From Pseudeuparius sepicola (lineage: Eukaryota > Arthropoda > Insecta > Coleoptera > Anthribidae), in contig OY987301.1 in the NCBI GenBank assembly GCA_963920635.1, positions 57,604,560 to 57,668,559 on the forward strand: 64,000 bases of DNA. Reading direction: 5' to 3'. Of this stretch, positions 1 to 12,760 are shown piece by piece. Under the pieces are notes generated by a model, which saw only the letters and a list, made by a program, of their open reading frames with translations, was not told the origin of the DNA and did no database searches. Position numbers and translations under genes: made by a program. Each line of letters starts with the position of its first letter. Position 1 is the first letter of the stretch.

Positions 1-3000
1 TCAAAAATATTTGTGGGGAAACTCGTAGCGGATAGTAGGAGTATCGAAAAAATCTGTATGGGTGCCGTAACAAACGACGATAGTTCAAAGAAGAAAATTC
101 TGAAATTGTTGTGCAAATCTATCTCAAAGATTTGTGGGAGACAGCTAGGGGAGTATAGAAAAAACTTATAGGGGTGCTGTGACAAGCGTCAAAAAAAAAA
201 TCCGCGTATGCGTTTATAAGCCTGCCGCGGTTTCAGGGCGGCGACAACTTGGCACCCCTCAAGTTGTTGGCGCTCCAAGGTCGGTACTTGTTTCCATATG
301 TGTGTAAAATTAGGCGAATATCTTAACACACGTGCTCTTGTTTACATCAGGCGTCAGAGTTATTTGATTTTAGTATAGGTAAGTGGTACTACATAACAAA
401 TTTGGTTTAAATACCTTCATTGGTTGGGACTCCATAAAAAATAATTGACATTTTTATGAAACTTTCAACACCTTGTATCTTTAAAACGAAGCGTTTATGA
501 ACCTATGTTAACATGAAAAATTTTTCTAGCGACTGTTAAAGTCCTGGTACAAAAAAGTTAAAAGTGTTAAAGTGGTACTAATTAATTTTAAAATTAATAA
601 AAAAGAATATTAAGAACTTTGACTTAATATTAATAAATGTATATGTAACCTGAAGATGGCTAAACGTTGGCCGAAACGTACGTAGATACAGAAATATCCA
701 TAACTTATTGAATGGTTTCAATTTTGTTTTGGTAGTAAACCAGCAATACTTTATCAATTAACAAAAATCTACCAGGAATACAACATTATAGTTTCAGAAA
801 ATATCAAATGGAGACAATAAATGTTTAGTGAATTACTCAACGCCAACATAAATATGACTTTGGCTACTTACACTGACAAAGAAACAAACAAGAATAGCGC
901 TATGGCGGAACTTCCATCTTTTTTGCAAAGCAAAATTACTAGCAGACTCGTCTATTGTCAGTCCAATTAGGTCCGTTTACAGTTTACGTAAGTTGGCTGA
1001 GATAGATCAAACATATATTTTTTTATTTTTGATATTTTGTTAGTCTAATTAAATTACGAAAAAAGACCCCTCGAGCTTGCATTAAATTGTAACTGGATGA
1101 AACAAATTGTATCTCATGTATTTTGATGCGCTCTGTCCAAAAAAAATAAAAAATAAAATGTAGCCCCGGGTCGAAATTTTCTAAATTGGGAAAAACCGGG
1201 TTTTCCGGATTTTCCCATGGAAAATTGTTAATTATCTCGCCAATTACTACCCCTATGGTGAAAATAAATGCACCAGTCGAAAGAGGAGGCAAAAATAGTT
1301 CGGAAATTCATATACCCATATTTTTAAGGCGTATTTCTCGCGGCCAGAGGCGCTTATACCAAAAAGTTGCTTTTTTCGTTTTTTTGATCAGAACCATGAA
1401 CACGTTGAATTTGTGGCGAAACTATAAGTGTTAGGCCATAATATGTGCCTATGAGAGATTTTGTTTTTTTTTTTGGCATTCAAACAAAATAGGTCCCGCG
1501 GTGAAATCTGCCATAGTTTTTCGGAAAGGGAAATTTTTTTGAAATTCTTTCTCGTGCGATTTTGGCGCGGTTTTCCGGGACTATCTAAAAAAAATTTTTT
1601 TTTGGTAGAAAGCTTACTTCATCTTCGGAAAGAGCGCAAAAAAATACACAAAAAATATACTGTAAATAATTTTAGAAAATTAATCCTAAGCCTGTGTGTA
1701 AGTTCCAACTTGGTGATAAGTTTGTTTTTTGTTCTCTAAAATCTGGTTTTTCATGATTTCCAAAAAAACTTGAAATACGAGAAGATATATATGCTAAACA
1801 AAAAATGCGTATTTTCTAGTTTGCGAAAAATTTGCAAAACATCAATTTTTTGACCTACTGATTATTATGTATTTTCAGGCACTCTTGTAGATGGAAACAA
1901 AACGAAATTGCGCTATTGTCTGTAAGGTGACCAATCTAAAAGGAATTATGTAGGCAATAGTTACTGCCTCCATAGCCTACTCTTTTTTTTACTTAAACTG
2001 TTATCAGAGATAAATTTACATCGGGAACCGCTAATTTAATTTCCAAATGAACCAAATGTGTTCATTTATTTGTATTCTCTTTACATAACTCCTTTTAGAT
2101 GAAAGTATTTAACGACGTGAAAAATAGACTAGGTTTGTGTTCATCAAACCTTTGAAATTAAATAAACTTTGCACCAAGCTTGACATAATTTTTTAAACCA
2201 AATAGATATTTTCTAAGAAATCAACTGGTTAGGTTAGGTTAAAATACAACTTTCAATAAATACATTTTAGTTGAAATGTTTGGAATTTTTTTTACAAAAA
2301 CACGCAAAAAATTAATTGTTATCAAAGGGCTCTAAAAATTGGTATGTAGGCCAAAAATTGCAAAAGAAACAACTTTTTCTAATAACTTTTATCGAAAATG
2401 TGTCAAATAAAGCCGATTTTGGATAATTTTTGAAAAAAATGTAAATTTTGACAGATACCTACCGCAAGTCACGTGGTCGACATTTTTTTTGCTTTTTTCG
2501 GAAAGACCGACTCAAAATACATAGGATTCACTTTAATTCATAATGTTACAATTTTTTGCAATCTTAAGTCCGTAATTTAATTCGACTATGTTATTATAAT
2601 CACAATTTTAGTCCGATGTGCTGAGAATGGCCGGTCGAGATAGGCTTATACAACGGTGTGCCCGTTTAATTAAATCTTTCGTCTGCGATTATATTCATAC
2701 CAAAGCCGAGGATAATTGAACCGCTGATAATGCCCGGCCACGCGATTATTGTTCGTGTCTGGTGGAGAAGTGAGCGTTTTCCGTTTCAAATTAGAATTGG
2801 AAGCCTTTTTTTAATATGAAAAATAACAGTACATTTGCAACAAATGGCGTAAAAGCCCATAGCTATTTCCCACTATACATTTTCTACAAACATATATTTT
2901 CTTTACTAATTGTGGCACTTCACCCACTGTGGAAAAAATATTGGTAACTAATTTAGTGCTTGCCTGTAACTACGTTCTTTAAGAATTGGGGTCAGTGGCC

Positions 3001-3609
3001 AGTACAAGGTAGGTAAGTATTAGACCCGTACCAGTGATTATAGAGAAGATATCCAACGGTTTTGCATTCAAGCGACTAAGCTGTAAGCTCCATGTGTACT
3101 GAATAGAATGCTAGTAATCACCGCTACCTGCTATTTTAATGCAAAGTACTCGACTCGCTACATACCGTCCTCTACGCCTGATGGCCTGAAGGTTAATTTC
3201 TCCCATCATAGTTTCACTATTGGTCGCTGAATGCGCCCTACGGCACTGCTTACATGCCACCTATGCCGGAGAACCACATCAGAAATCATTATATCTGTGC
3301 GGAGGTCACAATGCGATCCTAACGATTCATTAGAGAACCGCAAAGACAGACTAATTCATGCTAAACTCTCAGCCTCAGCCGAATGTATTTTGCCGTCGCC
3401 ATTTAACGGACGGAAGCTGTACTCCATGATACGGAGCACCAAGCTACGGAAAGTTGTTTTGCACAGTTTTCGTACACGCCTCGAGTTAATTTCCAATCCT
3501 CGTAATATTGGGGGCAAATGCTAGCGACACCTCGGGTCGGAAATTATTTGTCAGTCGTATATTGCCAATCTTATACAATACTATTACTCCAGGAAAATAG
3601 GGAAAAAAT
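1..3609. other. Gene-free AT-rich stretch
   Basis: I see no convincing gene here. The open frames are short, lysine- and phenylalanine-rich products of homopolymer runs. There is a small hairpin at about 241-271, where CGACAACTTG faces CAAGTTGTTG. At about 650-690 lies a CTGAAGATGGC...GCCGAAACG hairpin of the kind often found in insect repeat tails. The stretch is best read as intergenic or intronic repeat debris. Confidence 0.5.
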
Positions 3610-3746
3610 GAGCGAACTTTTTCGCTCTCAGATTTTTTTATAGAAAAGTGTAGGTTTTGAGGTCAGAAAACATATGTCACACACGCTACCACCAGCAACA
3701 TACAGCGTTCTGAGATATACTATGATTTGTTTGAAATAATGTCTTT

Positions 3747-4040
3747 ATGAAAATGAAAATCAAAGTAGGCCAATTATTTTGAAAATTCACACAGGGTCAT
3801 AGTTTTCAATTCTAAGCAACTTTTTCTAATGAAAATTTTCGATATTTTAAACGACAAGGATAGTTCACCTACCCCACAAAAAAAGCTTGCCGTTTTTCCC
3901 TGCCTATCTACAAGAAATAAAATGGACGAAAATCAAAGTAGGCCAATTATTTTGAAAATTGGCATAGAGATATAATTTTCAATTCTCAGCAACTTTTTCT
4001 AATAAAATTTTTCGATGTCTTGTCGAGAAAGGGCACTTAA
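3747..4040. repeat. Direct duplication, about 178-bp period
   Basis: Two diverged direct copies share the words AAAATCAAAGTAGGCCAATT and AGCAACTTTTTCTAAT at about 3756/3931 and 3826/4000. They look like a tandem duplication inside the left flank of a larger inverted repeat. Confidence 0.65.
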
Positions 4041-4216
4041 TCTATACAGAAAATAAATAAATCGTTCCTGTCAGGGCCTACTTTATTTTTCAAAATAAAA
4101 AATATGGTGAAAATTATTTTCTAGTCAAGCAGGCCTAGACCCCAAATGGCCAAATTCGAACTCGAAAATTTTTGGTCTTTTACACCTCTCGTTTCACTTA
4201 TCCTGGGACACACTAT

Positions 4217-5329
4217 ATACAGTGTGTTTCACTTCAAGTCGAGACAATTCATTATTTTTTTACGGGTTGACCGATTTTCAAAAACTTTTTTTTTAAATAT
4301 AGTGCTCCGAAAGATCTACATTTTGACACTAATTTTTTTCAGATTCGTCTTTTCCATGACCTACTTATCAAAATTATACCCCCAAAAACTGCAAAAGTAC
4401 ATTAGGCATTTTTCTAGGAAAAAAATGAATAGTACAGTCGTATTGGCCATACCCGAAAACCCTATAAGTTTCACGGTCATAACTTATACAGGGTGTTCAC
4501 AAAATAGCTTCAAACATAGCAAAAATTCGTTTTTTCGGAGTGCTTTGTACAAACACCGAGAGATATTTTAAAATTATTTCTTTGCAGTTTTATTAGGGCT
4601 CACATAAGCTACCAATTCCCACGATTTCATGGCCCTGTCTTAGACAAAAATAAAAATAAATCGATTTTTCTCTTGGTGTTTTTTTTTAATTTTTTTACAT
4701 TTTTTTCTACAATTTTAACTTATGCCTATTAAAAAACATAAACAATATTAAATTTTAGAAAGTATTTTCGATAAAAAGCACCCCATTTTTTATTTGAAAA
4801 AATTTAAAAATTGATTGGTATCCACGTATCCAGGGTGCCCTTTATTGAAAATACTTTCTAAAATTTAATATTGTTTATGTTTTTTAATAGGCATAAGTTA
4901 AAATTGTAGAAAAAAAAGAGAGAAAAATCGTTTTTTTTTCGATTTTTGTATTTTTAATGCGAACGCCCTGTCTAAGGCAGGGCCATGAAGTCGTGGGAAT
5001 TGATAGCTTATATGAGCCCTAATCAAACTGCAAAGAAATAATTTTAAAATATCTCTCGGTGTTTGTACAGAGTACTCCGAAAAACCGTATTTTTGCTATG
5101 TTTGAAGCTATTTTGTGAACGCCGTGTATAAGTTATGACCGTGAAACTTGGTATGTGGGGTTTTCGGGTATGGCCAATACGACTGTGCCATTCAAAGACG
5201 AATCTGAAAAAAATTGGTGTCAAAATGTAGATCTTTCGGAGCACTATATTTAAAAAAAAAGTTTTTGAAAATCGATCAACCCGTAAAAAAATAATGAATT
5301 GTCTCGACTTGAAGTGAAACACACTGTAT
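4217..5329. mobile_element. Fold-back element, ATACAGTGTG termini, 1113 bp
   Basis: The element starts ATACAGTGTGTTTCACTTC and ends in the reverse complement of that sequence. Mirror sequence runs almost to the centre near 4770-4830. It is flanked on both sides by the dinucleotide AT (4215-4216 and 5330-5331), read as the target duplication. The open frames on each side are mirror images of each other and look non-coding. It is a member of the window's ATACAGKGTG fold-back family. Confidence 0.8.
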
Positions 5330-6127
5330 ATATCATGTATATATATTATTTATATTATATAAGTAAAAAAATCAAAAAGAGATTTTTCTAGAAAATATTA
5401 AAAAGCGCGTAATTAATTCCTAACGTACAGCCTCGAAAACCTATAAAATGATACGTTTGATGCTCATAAATATTCAATCCTCGGAAAACTAGGTACAAGA
5501 TTTTCCGCAATTTTCTTTTCTTTAATTCACTTTTGTTATTTATAAATAGATTGACTATTATTTTGGCTCCAAAAAATAAATTTTCACATAATCTGTAGTT
5601 CATTTAAAGTGTATACATGCGGTTTTTCCGCATTTACGGGAAAACGATTGGGAAAATCGACATTTTTCATAGGAGAGATCTTACAGGAAATTCAATTTTG
5701 AACTACTTTCATTTGAAACTTTTTTTCAAAAAAAAAATGCATCTTCTTTAAGATATTAGCAGTTTTTAGTCAAAAAACGCGAAAAATCGTATATATATCT
5801 CAAAACGCTGTATGTTGCTGGTGGTAGCGTGTGTGACATATGTTTTCTGACCTCAAAACCTACACTTTTCTATAAGAAAATCTGAGAGCGAAAAAGTTCG
5901 CTTATTCCGTCTTGTTATGTCTATCTTTCCCGGACTATACTCGTATAATCACTGTCATCACTGACCCGTATACCCCGATTACTGTAAGAAGTCCGGATTT
6001 TGTCAGATGACAATTTTCTTCACAAAATTCCTAGGAATTTTCTGTTATCCATGGGTATAACCAGTTAATGATTTCACTCATTGATTTATTATGACAAAAG
6101 TTACCCAAGTGATAAAAAAAGAGCATA

Positions 6128-7282
6128 ATACAGGGTGAGTCGAAGTTAAACCGCCATACTCAAAATTTGAGTAGTATTTTTAAAAATAAATGGGGTTTTT
6201 TCATATAACATTTTGTCCAAAAACGCTTCGTTTTCGACATACAGGGCGTCAAAGTTTACTTTTAAAAACAGAAAAAAATAAGTATTTTCGGTTCCATTTA
6301 TGCTATCGAGTTGAAAATTGGTACTTTTTTGTTTTCTGGGACGGCGATTATGAATTTTCTATCAACTTTCTTCTAGCCGCTAGAGGGCGTTGGCTACGTC
6401 GTTACTTTCGAACAAAAGTGTTTTAAACTTTTTTGTCGTTGAAAAGTCTGCATTTTAGACGGAATATTAAATTACCTTCGATTTTGAACAAAAAATGTCT
6501 CTTGTAAAAATACGAAAACCTTAACCGTTTTCATGAAAAACGCAATTTTGTGTCGCGGTGCGCGTGAATTCGAAAAAATTAAAATTTCGTAGTAGGCCGA
6601 GAAATGGGATTTATTCATTTGGAATTCTTGAAATTAGTAATAAAAAGAACTTTAACCAAGACAACTTTATTAGCAAAAATATAACGAAAAAATTATAATA
6701 AAGTTGTCTTGGTTAAAGTTCTTTTTGTTACTAATTTCACAAAAATTGTTAATTTAGGACAATACCTACTGTAAATAAAGAATTCCAAATGAATAAATCC
6801 CATTTCTCAGCCTACTTCGAAATTTTAATTCTTTCGAATTCAAGCGCACCGCGACACAAAATTGCGTTTTTCATGAAAACGGTTAAGGTTTTCGTATTTT
6901 TACAAGAGACATTTTTTGTTCAAAATCGAATGTAATTTAATATTCTGCTGTTTAAAATGCAGATTTTTCAACGACAAAAAAGTTTAAAACACTTTTGTTC
7001 GAAAGTAACGACGTAGCCAACGCCCTCTAGCGGCTAGAAGAAAGTTGATAGAAAATTCATAATCGCCGTCCCAGAAAACATACAAGTACCAATTTTCAAC
7101 TCGATAGCATAAATGGAACCGAAAATACTAATTTTTTTTTTTTTTTTAAAAGAAAACTTTGACGCCCTGTATGTCGAAAACGAAGCGTTTTTGGACAAAA
7201 TGTTATATGAAGAACCCCATTTATTTTTAAAAATACGACTCAAATTTTGAGTATGGCGGTTTAACTTCGACTCACCCTGTAT
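6128..7282. mobile_element. Fold-back element, ATACAGGGTG termini, 1155 bp
   Basis: The start ATACAGGGTGAGTCGAAGTT is matched by its reverse complement ending at 7282. The arms are nearly perfect and meet at about 6705, beside AACCAAGACAACTTTATT and its mirror. The flanks are TA on the left and AC on the right, so the target duplication has decayed or differs here. No coding sequence is evident; the apparent open frames are mirror-image shadows. Confidence 0.8.
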
Positions 7283-8170
7283 ACAAATAACAATAATTAT
7301 TACTACAACTCATTTTAATAATAATTTAAAACGTCTTGTAAACACTTTTCATTTTGGTATTTTGGTATAATCAGCTGTTTGTTGCAGCAAAAATATTCGC
7401 GGGTTTTGTACGTTTCCTGAGTTTTACACTTAGCTGTGTTGTTCTTGTTCTCGTTGTTACTTTTTATGTTATGCAAATGGGCTCGTTGCTGAGCTGAACT
7501 TACGACCCGGTTACATTTTTTGCTGCATTGATGCCAACATAGGATGTCGAAATTACCAATTGACTCTACAAAGATTTTAACTAAGGGTGCCTATAGTTGG
7601 GACTCGAGAGCACACCTATGATAGTAGTTTATTAAGTCAAGATAAAATTTCCATTTCTCCCTGAAAAATTTCAAAATTTTTGGGACCGCTGACCTCGTTC
7701 CTTGTTCCGTATGTCATCCTAACTTAAAGTCTGCAATGTTGCCAAACTTACTAAATAACATCTCCATCTTAGGTAGTTACCAATTTTAAAATATTTAAAC
7801 AATATTATAATATTATGTACCTATTTATAGCAAAATTTTTCGCTGGATATTTGTTATTGCTATAAGTACCTACTTGTTTCAAAATAACACCGCTATAACT
7901 TCATATCGGTCAGTGCAGCATGCGCAAGCTAACGCTGGCATGGCGCTGGCGCTAGTTGCGTGATTTGGTTTTCTGTAGTGTGGCGAATAGATGTGTGAAA
8001 ATGGGTTGGTTATAGTATGAAAATGAACTTCTAAAATGATTCTTGTCTAAAAAAACTCAACAAGGTGCCGCTACACATGAGTACAGTAAGTCACGATATA
8101 TCCTGAGAAGAAGTCATTTTTGTAATTGTAATAAAAACTAATAACACAATACTTCAAACTAGGAGTACCC
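7283..8170. other. Unassigned intergenic DNA
   Basis: No open frame, inverted repeat or recognisable motif stands out in this stretch. Confidence 0.4.
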
Positions 8171-8270
8171 TAGAAGCAACTGAATGCTTGTGCAGGGAGG
8201 GGGGCAATTAGGTCCTATAATTTTGTCTTCGTTGCCATTTGCGGCTAGGGCCGGCTCTTCCCGATAGAAC
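8171..8270 (+). repeat. Dispersed repeat, copy 1
   Basis: This stretch shares CAACTGAATGCTTGT, GGGAGGGGGGCAATTA and TCGTTGCCATTTGCGGCTAG with 63905-64000 in the same orientation. It is a repeat family of unknown type whose second copy is cut by the window end. Confidence 0.75.
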
Positions 8271-8411
8271 TAAGATAGCATTCGCTCAAATACCACGAAA
8301 AACCCTAGAAAACCGTAGTAATCCCAGTGAGTGATAAGGCTATTATAAGGAGCAATTTCGTGAATCTACAATTTGTCCATCGCTCTTGACCATCAGCGAT
8401 GTTTCTCTATC

Positions 8412-8520
8412 GACATGTACAGTCGCGGACAGTTGGTATCGAACGACCTGAAGAGGTTTCTCGTGGCTATCGTTACAGGGCGCGCGGAGACGGCAACATC
8501 GCGCTGGAGTCTGCAGCCGG
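8412..8520 (+). repeat. Dispersed GC-rich repeat, copy 1
   Basis: About 100 bp including CAGTCGCGGACAGTTGGTAT and GAACGACCTGAAGAGGTTTC recur in reverse complement at about 13740-13845. The block is much richer in GC than its surroundings and nearly identical between copies, so it is either a young SINE-like repeat or part of a larger element. No pol III box is clear. Confidence 0.7.
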
Positions 8521-8888
8521 CCGGTCTGCTAAAAATAGAACCATAAAATGCAAATTACAGCCTCCAGCCTCTCACAGCAAAGGAACAAAATTCGAGGAAA
8601 ATGCAACTTTGTGCTGGTAATAATTCCAACCCCAGTGTTGGTATTTAATATTTCGTACTATTTTATCATGTTACTATACCGTCTAGTATTTATGATAATG
8701 AAATAAAAAAATAATAAATATCAAGGCTGAGATTAGAATCAACACCACAATAAAAGTTGCTTTTTCTCGAGTTTCCTTCCTTTGCTGCCAGCACCCTGTA
8801 TTAATTAGGAATATGAAATTAGGTAAATCCATAGTCAATTTGAGCCACAATAGAATTCCGAAGAATTTCTCAAAAACAATAATTTAAT

Positions 8889-9700
8889 ATACAGGGTGTC
8901 TACTTTTAAACATATGCAAATTAATAAAATCTTTATTTTTGGAGATAATCCCTGAACATTCTTTGTGTGAAAGGCCTTCAAAAATCGCTTCTTTTAGCCT
9001 TCCTATCATTTTCAAAAGGCAAATCCAGGTCCGGCTACGATTTTTGAGTGTTTTTTTATTTAAAATCTACCAATACAGCGTTAATCAGGATCCCCCTAAA
9101 ACCCCTTTATATACCAAATTTGAACAAAGAATTTAGAGAGAGATCTATTCTACAGGATGTCAAGGTTCAGCAAAATAGGAAATTTACAGGCATTTGGCGA
9201 GTCAAGTGTGCCATGGAATCCCGTCAAAATAGTTTAATTGTCAACAGAACCACTCAAAGTGTTGGTGTGCAAAGATTCAATACAGGGTATTTTTCTCTGC
9301 CCCATCTGAAAATGCTGAATTTTTATGACTTGACTCGCCAGAGATGCCTGAAGAGGTTTCTTTAAATTTCCTATTTTGCTCAATTTTGACATCCTGTAGA
9401 ATAGAACTCTCTCTATATTTTTTGTTCAAATTTGGTATATAAAGGGTTTTCGACTGTCCTGATTGACGCTGTGGTGTCAGATTTTAAATAAAAAAATGGC
9501 TAAATGGTTTTTGTGAAAATCGGGGGAATAAAAAATCGTAGCCGGCCCTGGATTTGCAATTTGAAAATGGCAGGATTGCTAAAATAAGCGGCTTTTGAAG
9601 TCCTTTCGGACAAAAAACAGATCAAGCGATTATCTCAAAAATTAAAGATTTCAAGGATTTGTATAATATGTTTAAAAGTAGATATGGGGGCTCTTAATAT
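8889..9700. mobile_element. Fold-back element with decayed right end
   Basis: The left end ATACAGGGTGTCTACTTTTA follows an AT dinucleotide. The mirrored inner sequence reaches 9690, but the last ten bases on the right are rearranged. The arms meet near 9270 and include CTACAGGATGTCAAGGTT and its mirror. A degraded second copy of the same subfamily lies at 35930-36960. Confidence 0.7.
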
Positions 9701-9915
9701 TAATTAGAAAATGTATGGCACAAAATTAATGGATTATCGGATTACCTGAGTTGAAATATTTTAGCATAGATATTTATATCTTTTTAAATAGGTATTTATT
9801 AATTATACCTACCTGCACTTAATATAACTAAATTTAGGGGATTAACTTAATAATTGTAATATTGAATTGGATGTAGATTTTGAAAATATCGATTATACCT
9901 GCTCCTAGCCCTTTG

Positions 9916-9956
9916 TATAAATACTAAGATGGGTGGGCTAAAATTATTTAGTCAGT
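9916..9956 (+). promoter_or_regulatory. Possible TATA/initiator of the Tc1-type transposase
   Basis: A TATAAATA box (9916-9923) is followed by a TCAGT initiator-like word (9952-9956), about 36 bp upstream of the transposase ATG. The spacing is slightly long for a standard TATA-Inr pair, so this is suggestive only. Confidence 0.3.
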
Positions 9957-9991
9957 ATCCTAATTCGAGAGAGTAACTAACAGTGTTCGTT

Positions 9992-10996
9992 ATGCCTCGT
10001 TTGAGTGAATCCGTCAAGCACCGTATCATCGCCAAACTAGAAAATGGTTGGGCTATTTCCCGACTGGCCGAAGAATTTGGTGTATCTAAAAGCACCATTT
10101 TCAATATAAAGAAGAAATATGACGAAACCGGAAGCGTGGAAAACATACATAGAGGAGGAAATGTGAAAATTACGTCTGACCAACAAGATGAGCAACTAGC
10201 TAATTTTTGCCTTGCAAATCCGTTTAAATCCGCCGTTGAAGCAGTATCTGCAACACAATTTCCAGCAAGTGTTAGAACTGCCCGAAGGAGATTAGATGCA
10301 GCCAATCTGAAATCTCGCACGGCCAGCAACAAAATTCAGCTGACCGAGGCTAATAAGGAAGTCAGGTTGCAGATATGCCGAGAGTTTCAGCGTTTACCGC
10401 CACATTATTGGGAGAAGGTAATATTTAGCGACGAAAAGATCTTTCAAAGCCATTACAATGGCAAAGTGCGAGTATATAGACCTTCGGTGAGTTCAAGATA
10501 TGACGAAAGATTTGTGTCACCCAGGAAAAGGAGTGGGCATTTTTCCGTCAACATATGGGCCTGGATAAGCTACCGTGGACCTGGCATTTGTTGGAGAATC
10601 GACGACCGCTTCACAGCAGCTCGCTATTGCGAGATACTCGAAGGCGGATTGTTACCAACTGCAACGGAAATGTATCCCGATGGCTTCGTTTTCCAGCATG
10701 ATAACGCTCCTGTGCATACAGCAAGAATAGTTCGCGAATGGTTCACCGAAAACAACGTAGAAAAGTTGCAATGGCCGGCGAAGAGTCCTGACTTGAATCC
10801 CATTGAGAATGTGTGGGGCAGAATGGCGCGGACAATGGAGAACTTCGTACCCGAAAATAGGGAGGCACTTTGGCAGAAGATTCAACAAACGTGGGATGAA
10901 GTCGTAACCCATGATCTCTGCTGCCAACTCATAGATTCGATGAGCAGGAGAGTTCAGAAAGTCATCCTATCCCAAGGTGGGTATACTAAATATTAA
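9992..10996 (+). CDS. Intact Tc1-type (DD34E) transposase
   Basis: This is a complete 334-residue transposase of the IS630/Tc1/mariner superfamily, a nuclear DDE enzyme that cuts and pastes its own element at TA sites. The N-terminus (residues 1-60) is a paired helix-turn-helix region with the motif SRLAEEFGVSKSTI. The catalytic residues are D147 (in VIFSDEKIF), D237 (in FQHDNAPVH) and E272 (in SPDLNPIENVW), with 34 residues between the last two. This spacing is diagnostic of the Tc1 group. I start at the ATG at 9992 because it opens with MPRLSESVKH, usual for the family; a GTG three codons upstream is unlikely in a eukaryote. No stop or frameshift interrupts the frame. I could not find terminal inverted repeats on either side, so the element's ends are undefined. 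Confidence 0.93.
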   Translation: MPRLSESVKHRIIAKLENGWAISRLAEEFGVSKSTIFNIKKKYDETGSVENIHRGGNVKITSDQQDEQLANFCLANPFKSAVEAVSATQFPASVRTARRRLDAANLKSRTASNKIQLTEANKEVRLQICREFQRLPPHYWEKVIFSDEKIFQSHYNGKVRVYRPSVSSRYDERFVSPRKRSGHFSVNIWAWISYRGPGICWRIDDRFTAARYCEILEGGLLPTATEMYPDGFVFQHDNAPVHTARIVREWFTENNVEKLQWPAKSPDLNPIENVWGRMARTMENFVPENREALWQKIQQTWDEVVTHDLCCQLIDSMSRRVQKVILSQGGYTKY

Positions 10997-11285
10997 TATA
11001 CATATAATATAATAATGGAAAATGCATTTGATTTCTTGCCTTTATTTAATTATGTTATAGTCATAAAGATTTTAATGGGTTTATAGTTTTTTCGGATTCT
11101 TCCTGTGTCGGTGGTTCTAATAAAACTTCGTAATCATTATATCCAGCTTGTGGAAGTCCTCAATCACCTGAAATTATTTTATTTTATCCAGGTAATCACA
11201 TTGAGGTCCAGGGAGGTGTGTAAAGCTTGACACGTGTCCCTGCTGTGTGTCTTCTGATGTTATTGATAAAGGTATGCAATTTAAA
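10997..11285. other. Downstream flank of the Tc1-type gene
   Basis: AT-rich DNA with an AATAAA-like signal near 11118 (CTAATAAAAC) that could serve as a poly(A) signal. No terminal inverted repeat matching the upstream side was found. Confidence 0.35.
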
Positions 11286-11835
11286 TAATAGAGAGTTATT
11301 GCAGAAATAAATAACGTCGCGCTCTTTTTTGACGTTATTTTGACATTTGAGCATGCGCAGTCGTAGTTTGACATAAGGTCGTCCATAATAAGGTTATTTT
11401 CCTTTATTTTTGTTTATTGTGTATACCATAATATACGTTATTTTTACCTTATTTGTCACAATTCTTAAAATAAATTCTGATTTGTCAGAAAACGCTAGTG
11501 TTCTGTGAAAGTAGGACTTAACCTAAAATGTTCGATGCTTGTTTGCGTTTGCACCTTGTTTGTTTTCATTAGTCTTTCACCTTGGTGTTCCGTGGTTATT
11601 TGGCTGTTTTCCCAGTTTTTTCCGGAGCAAAATTATAAAAGCACATAATATTCTAGTGAAAGTGTAGAAATACAAAACAATAAAGTAAACGTAAACAAGC
11701 CCTTAATTTGGATACATAAATTACGACTTGCAATAACTATTGTCAGAATCATAAATAACGTATGAGAGTATTCAAATAAAGTCGTCTTAAATACTGCTTA
11801 ATGCCAAAAACAGTTTCTGCAATAACTCTCTATTA
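11286..11835. mobile_element. Short-TIR MITE-like element, 550 bp
   Basis: A 22-bp inverted repeat, TAATAGAGAGTTATTGCAGA plus two more bases, ends the element at 11286-11307 and 11814-11835 with a perfect match. The interior has no coding capacity. The outer TAA/TTA could be a TA duplication next to a TIR beginning AGAGAG; the superfamily is not determined. Confidence 0.65.
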
Positions 11836-12242
11836 AGTTACAAGGGTAATTTTATGTCTGTGACCCCCTAATCTCATTTATCTGTTGAAGGGCATTTTAT
11901 GAGAAACAATGGAGCATTGCAGCACCACGAAAACCAATTTATTAAAACTTCTGACCAATTTCTTCAAAAATAAGAAAAAATAAATAAAAGGGACACCCCT
12001 TTTATTTTATAATCATTTATGTTTAGGACTACGAGACCTAACAACTAAATGTTGGAACAAATACTTATTTTGGAAAGAAAAGAATAATCTATGAAAATCC
12101 TTTTAATTAACTTTTTTAATTCTAGGGTTATTAGCTAAATATATTTTTAGTGTTACTACATATTTTTTTATTATAACATAAAAATACATTTTTGTTGCAA
12201 CGCAAAATATTTATTAACTTAATGTCTAAAACCGCTGACAAC
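11836..12242. other. Unassigned AT-rich DNA
   Basis: No gene or structured repeat is visible here. Confidence 0.35.
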
Positions 12243-12480
12243 TATACTTAGTGTATTTGGAAATGAAAGGAGGCCATAAATATTGATTGAGAAGGAAAAT
12301 TCGACCATTTCAGTGGCGTGCTCTTTTGCTAAAAATCTGATGAGGATAAATACGCAAATTAATATTCGGGCGAGTTATGTAGTATTTTATGACGGGCTCT
12401 CGAGCCTCTGATAAAGAATTTGCATTTATATTTATAATAAGCCATAAACCTTCCTTTCATTTCCAAATACACTATGTATA
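12243..12480. mobile_element. Hairpin MITE-like element, about 238 bp
   Basis: Arms of about 38 bp (TAGTGTATTTGGAAATGAAA and onward) face each other at 12243-12280 and 12441-12480. The interior is non-coding. The termini begin TATAC, compatible with insertion at a TA or AT site. Confidence 0.6.
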
Positions 12481-12760
12481 TACAGTATGTCCACCGAAGA
12501 GGTGTTGAATAGGAACACTTTCTTATCTTTAATTTTACCGCAAAAAGTTACTCTTGATAAAAACTTTGCTAACATTTCTTATGTGGAAATAAGTTGCTAG
12601 GAAAAGTTGTTCAAAAGTAAAGGATACTCCATACTACCAATTTTAGAAACAATTGGCACACTTTGATTTATTTGAAAAACATTTTTCGCTTTGGCCCTAT
12701 CACTGCATTAAATATATTTTTTTTATGTAAGTAAGCTTATATAAGCATAATAAATATGGC

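Larger units (their letters stand above)
3610..5902. repeat. Outer inverted repeat around a nested fold-back element
   Basis: Bases 3610-3719 are repeated in reverse complement at 5795-5902, including the shared word GTGTGACATATGTTTTCTGA on the right side. The DNA between contains a separate palindromic element (4217-5329). The left flank also has a direct duplication of about 110 bp (3747-3880 and 3925-4040) that the right flank lacks, so only the outer ends of this palindrome are still symmetric. Confidence 0.75.

Noticed and set aside
2228..2242. GGTTAGGTTAGGTT, matching the insect telomere repeat
   Set aside because: Only about two and a half units; too short to indicate a telomere or interstitial telomeric array.
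4146..5322. Long open frames on opposite strands at 4146-4571 and 5044-5322
   Set aside because: They are mirror images of each other produced by the fold-back arms and contain no recognisable protein motif.
8399..8620. Open frame with RYRARGDGN and a similar one at 13691-13903
   Set aside because: Both arise from the two inverted copies of a short GC-rich repeat read in the same sense; there is no start or domain to support a gene.
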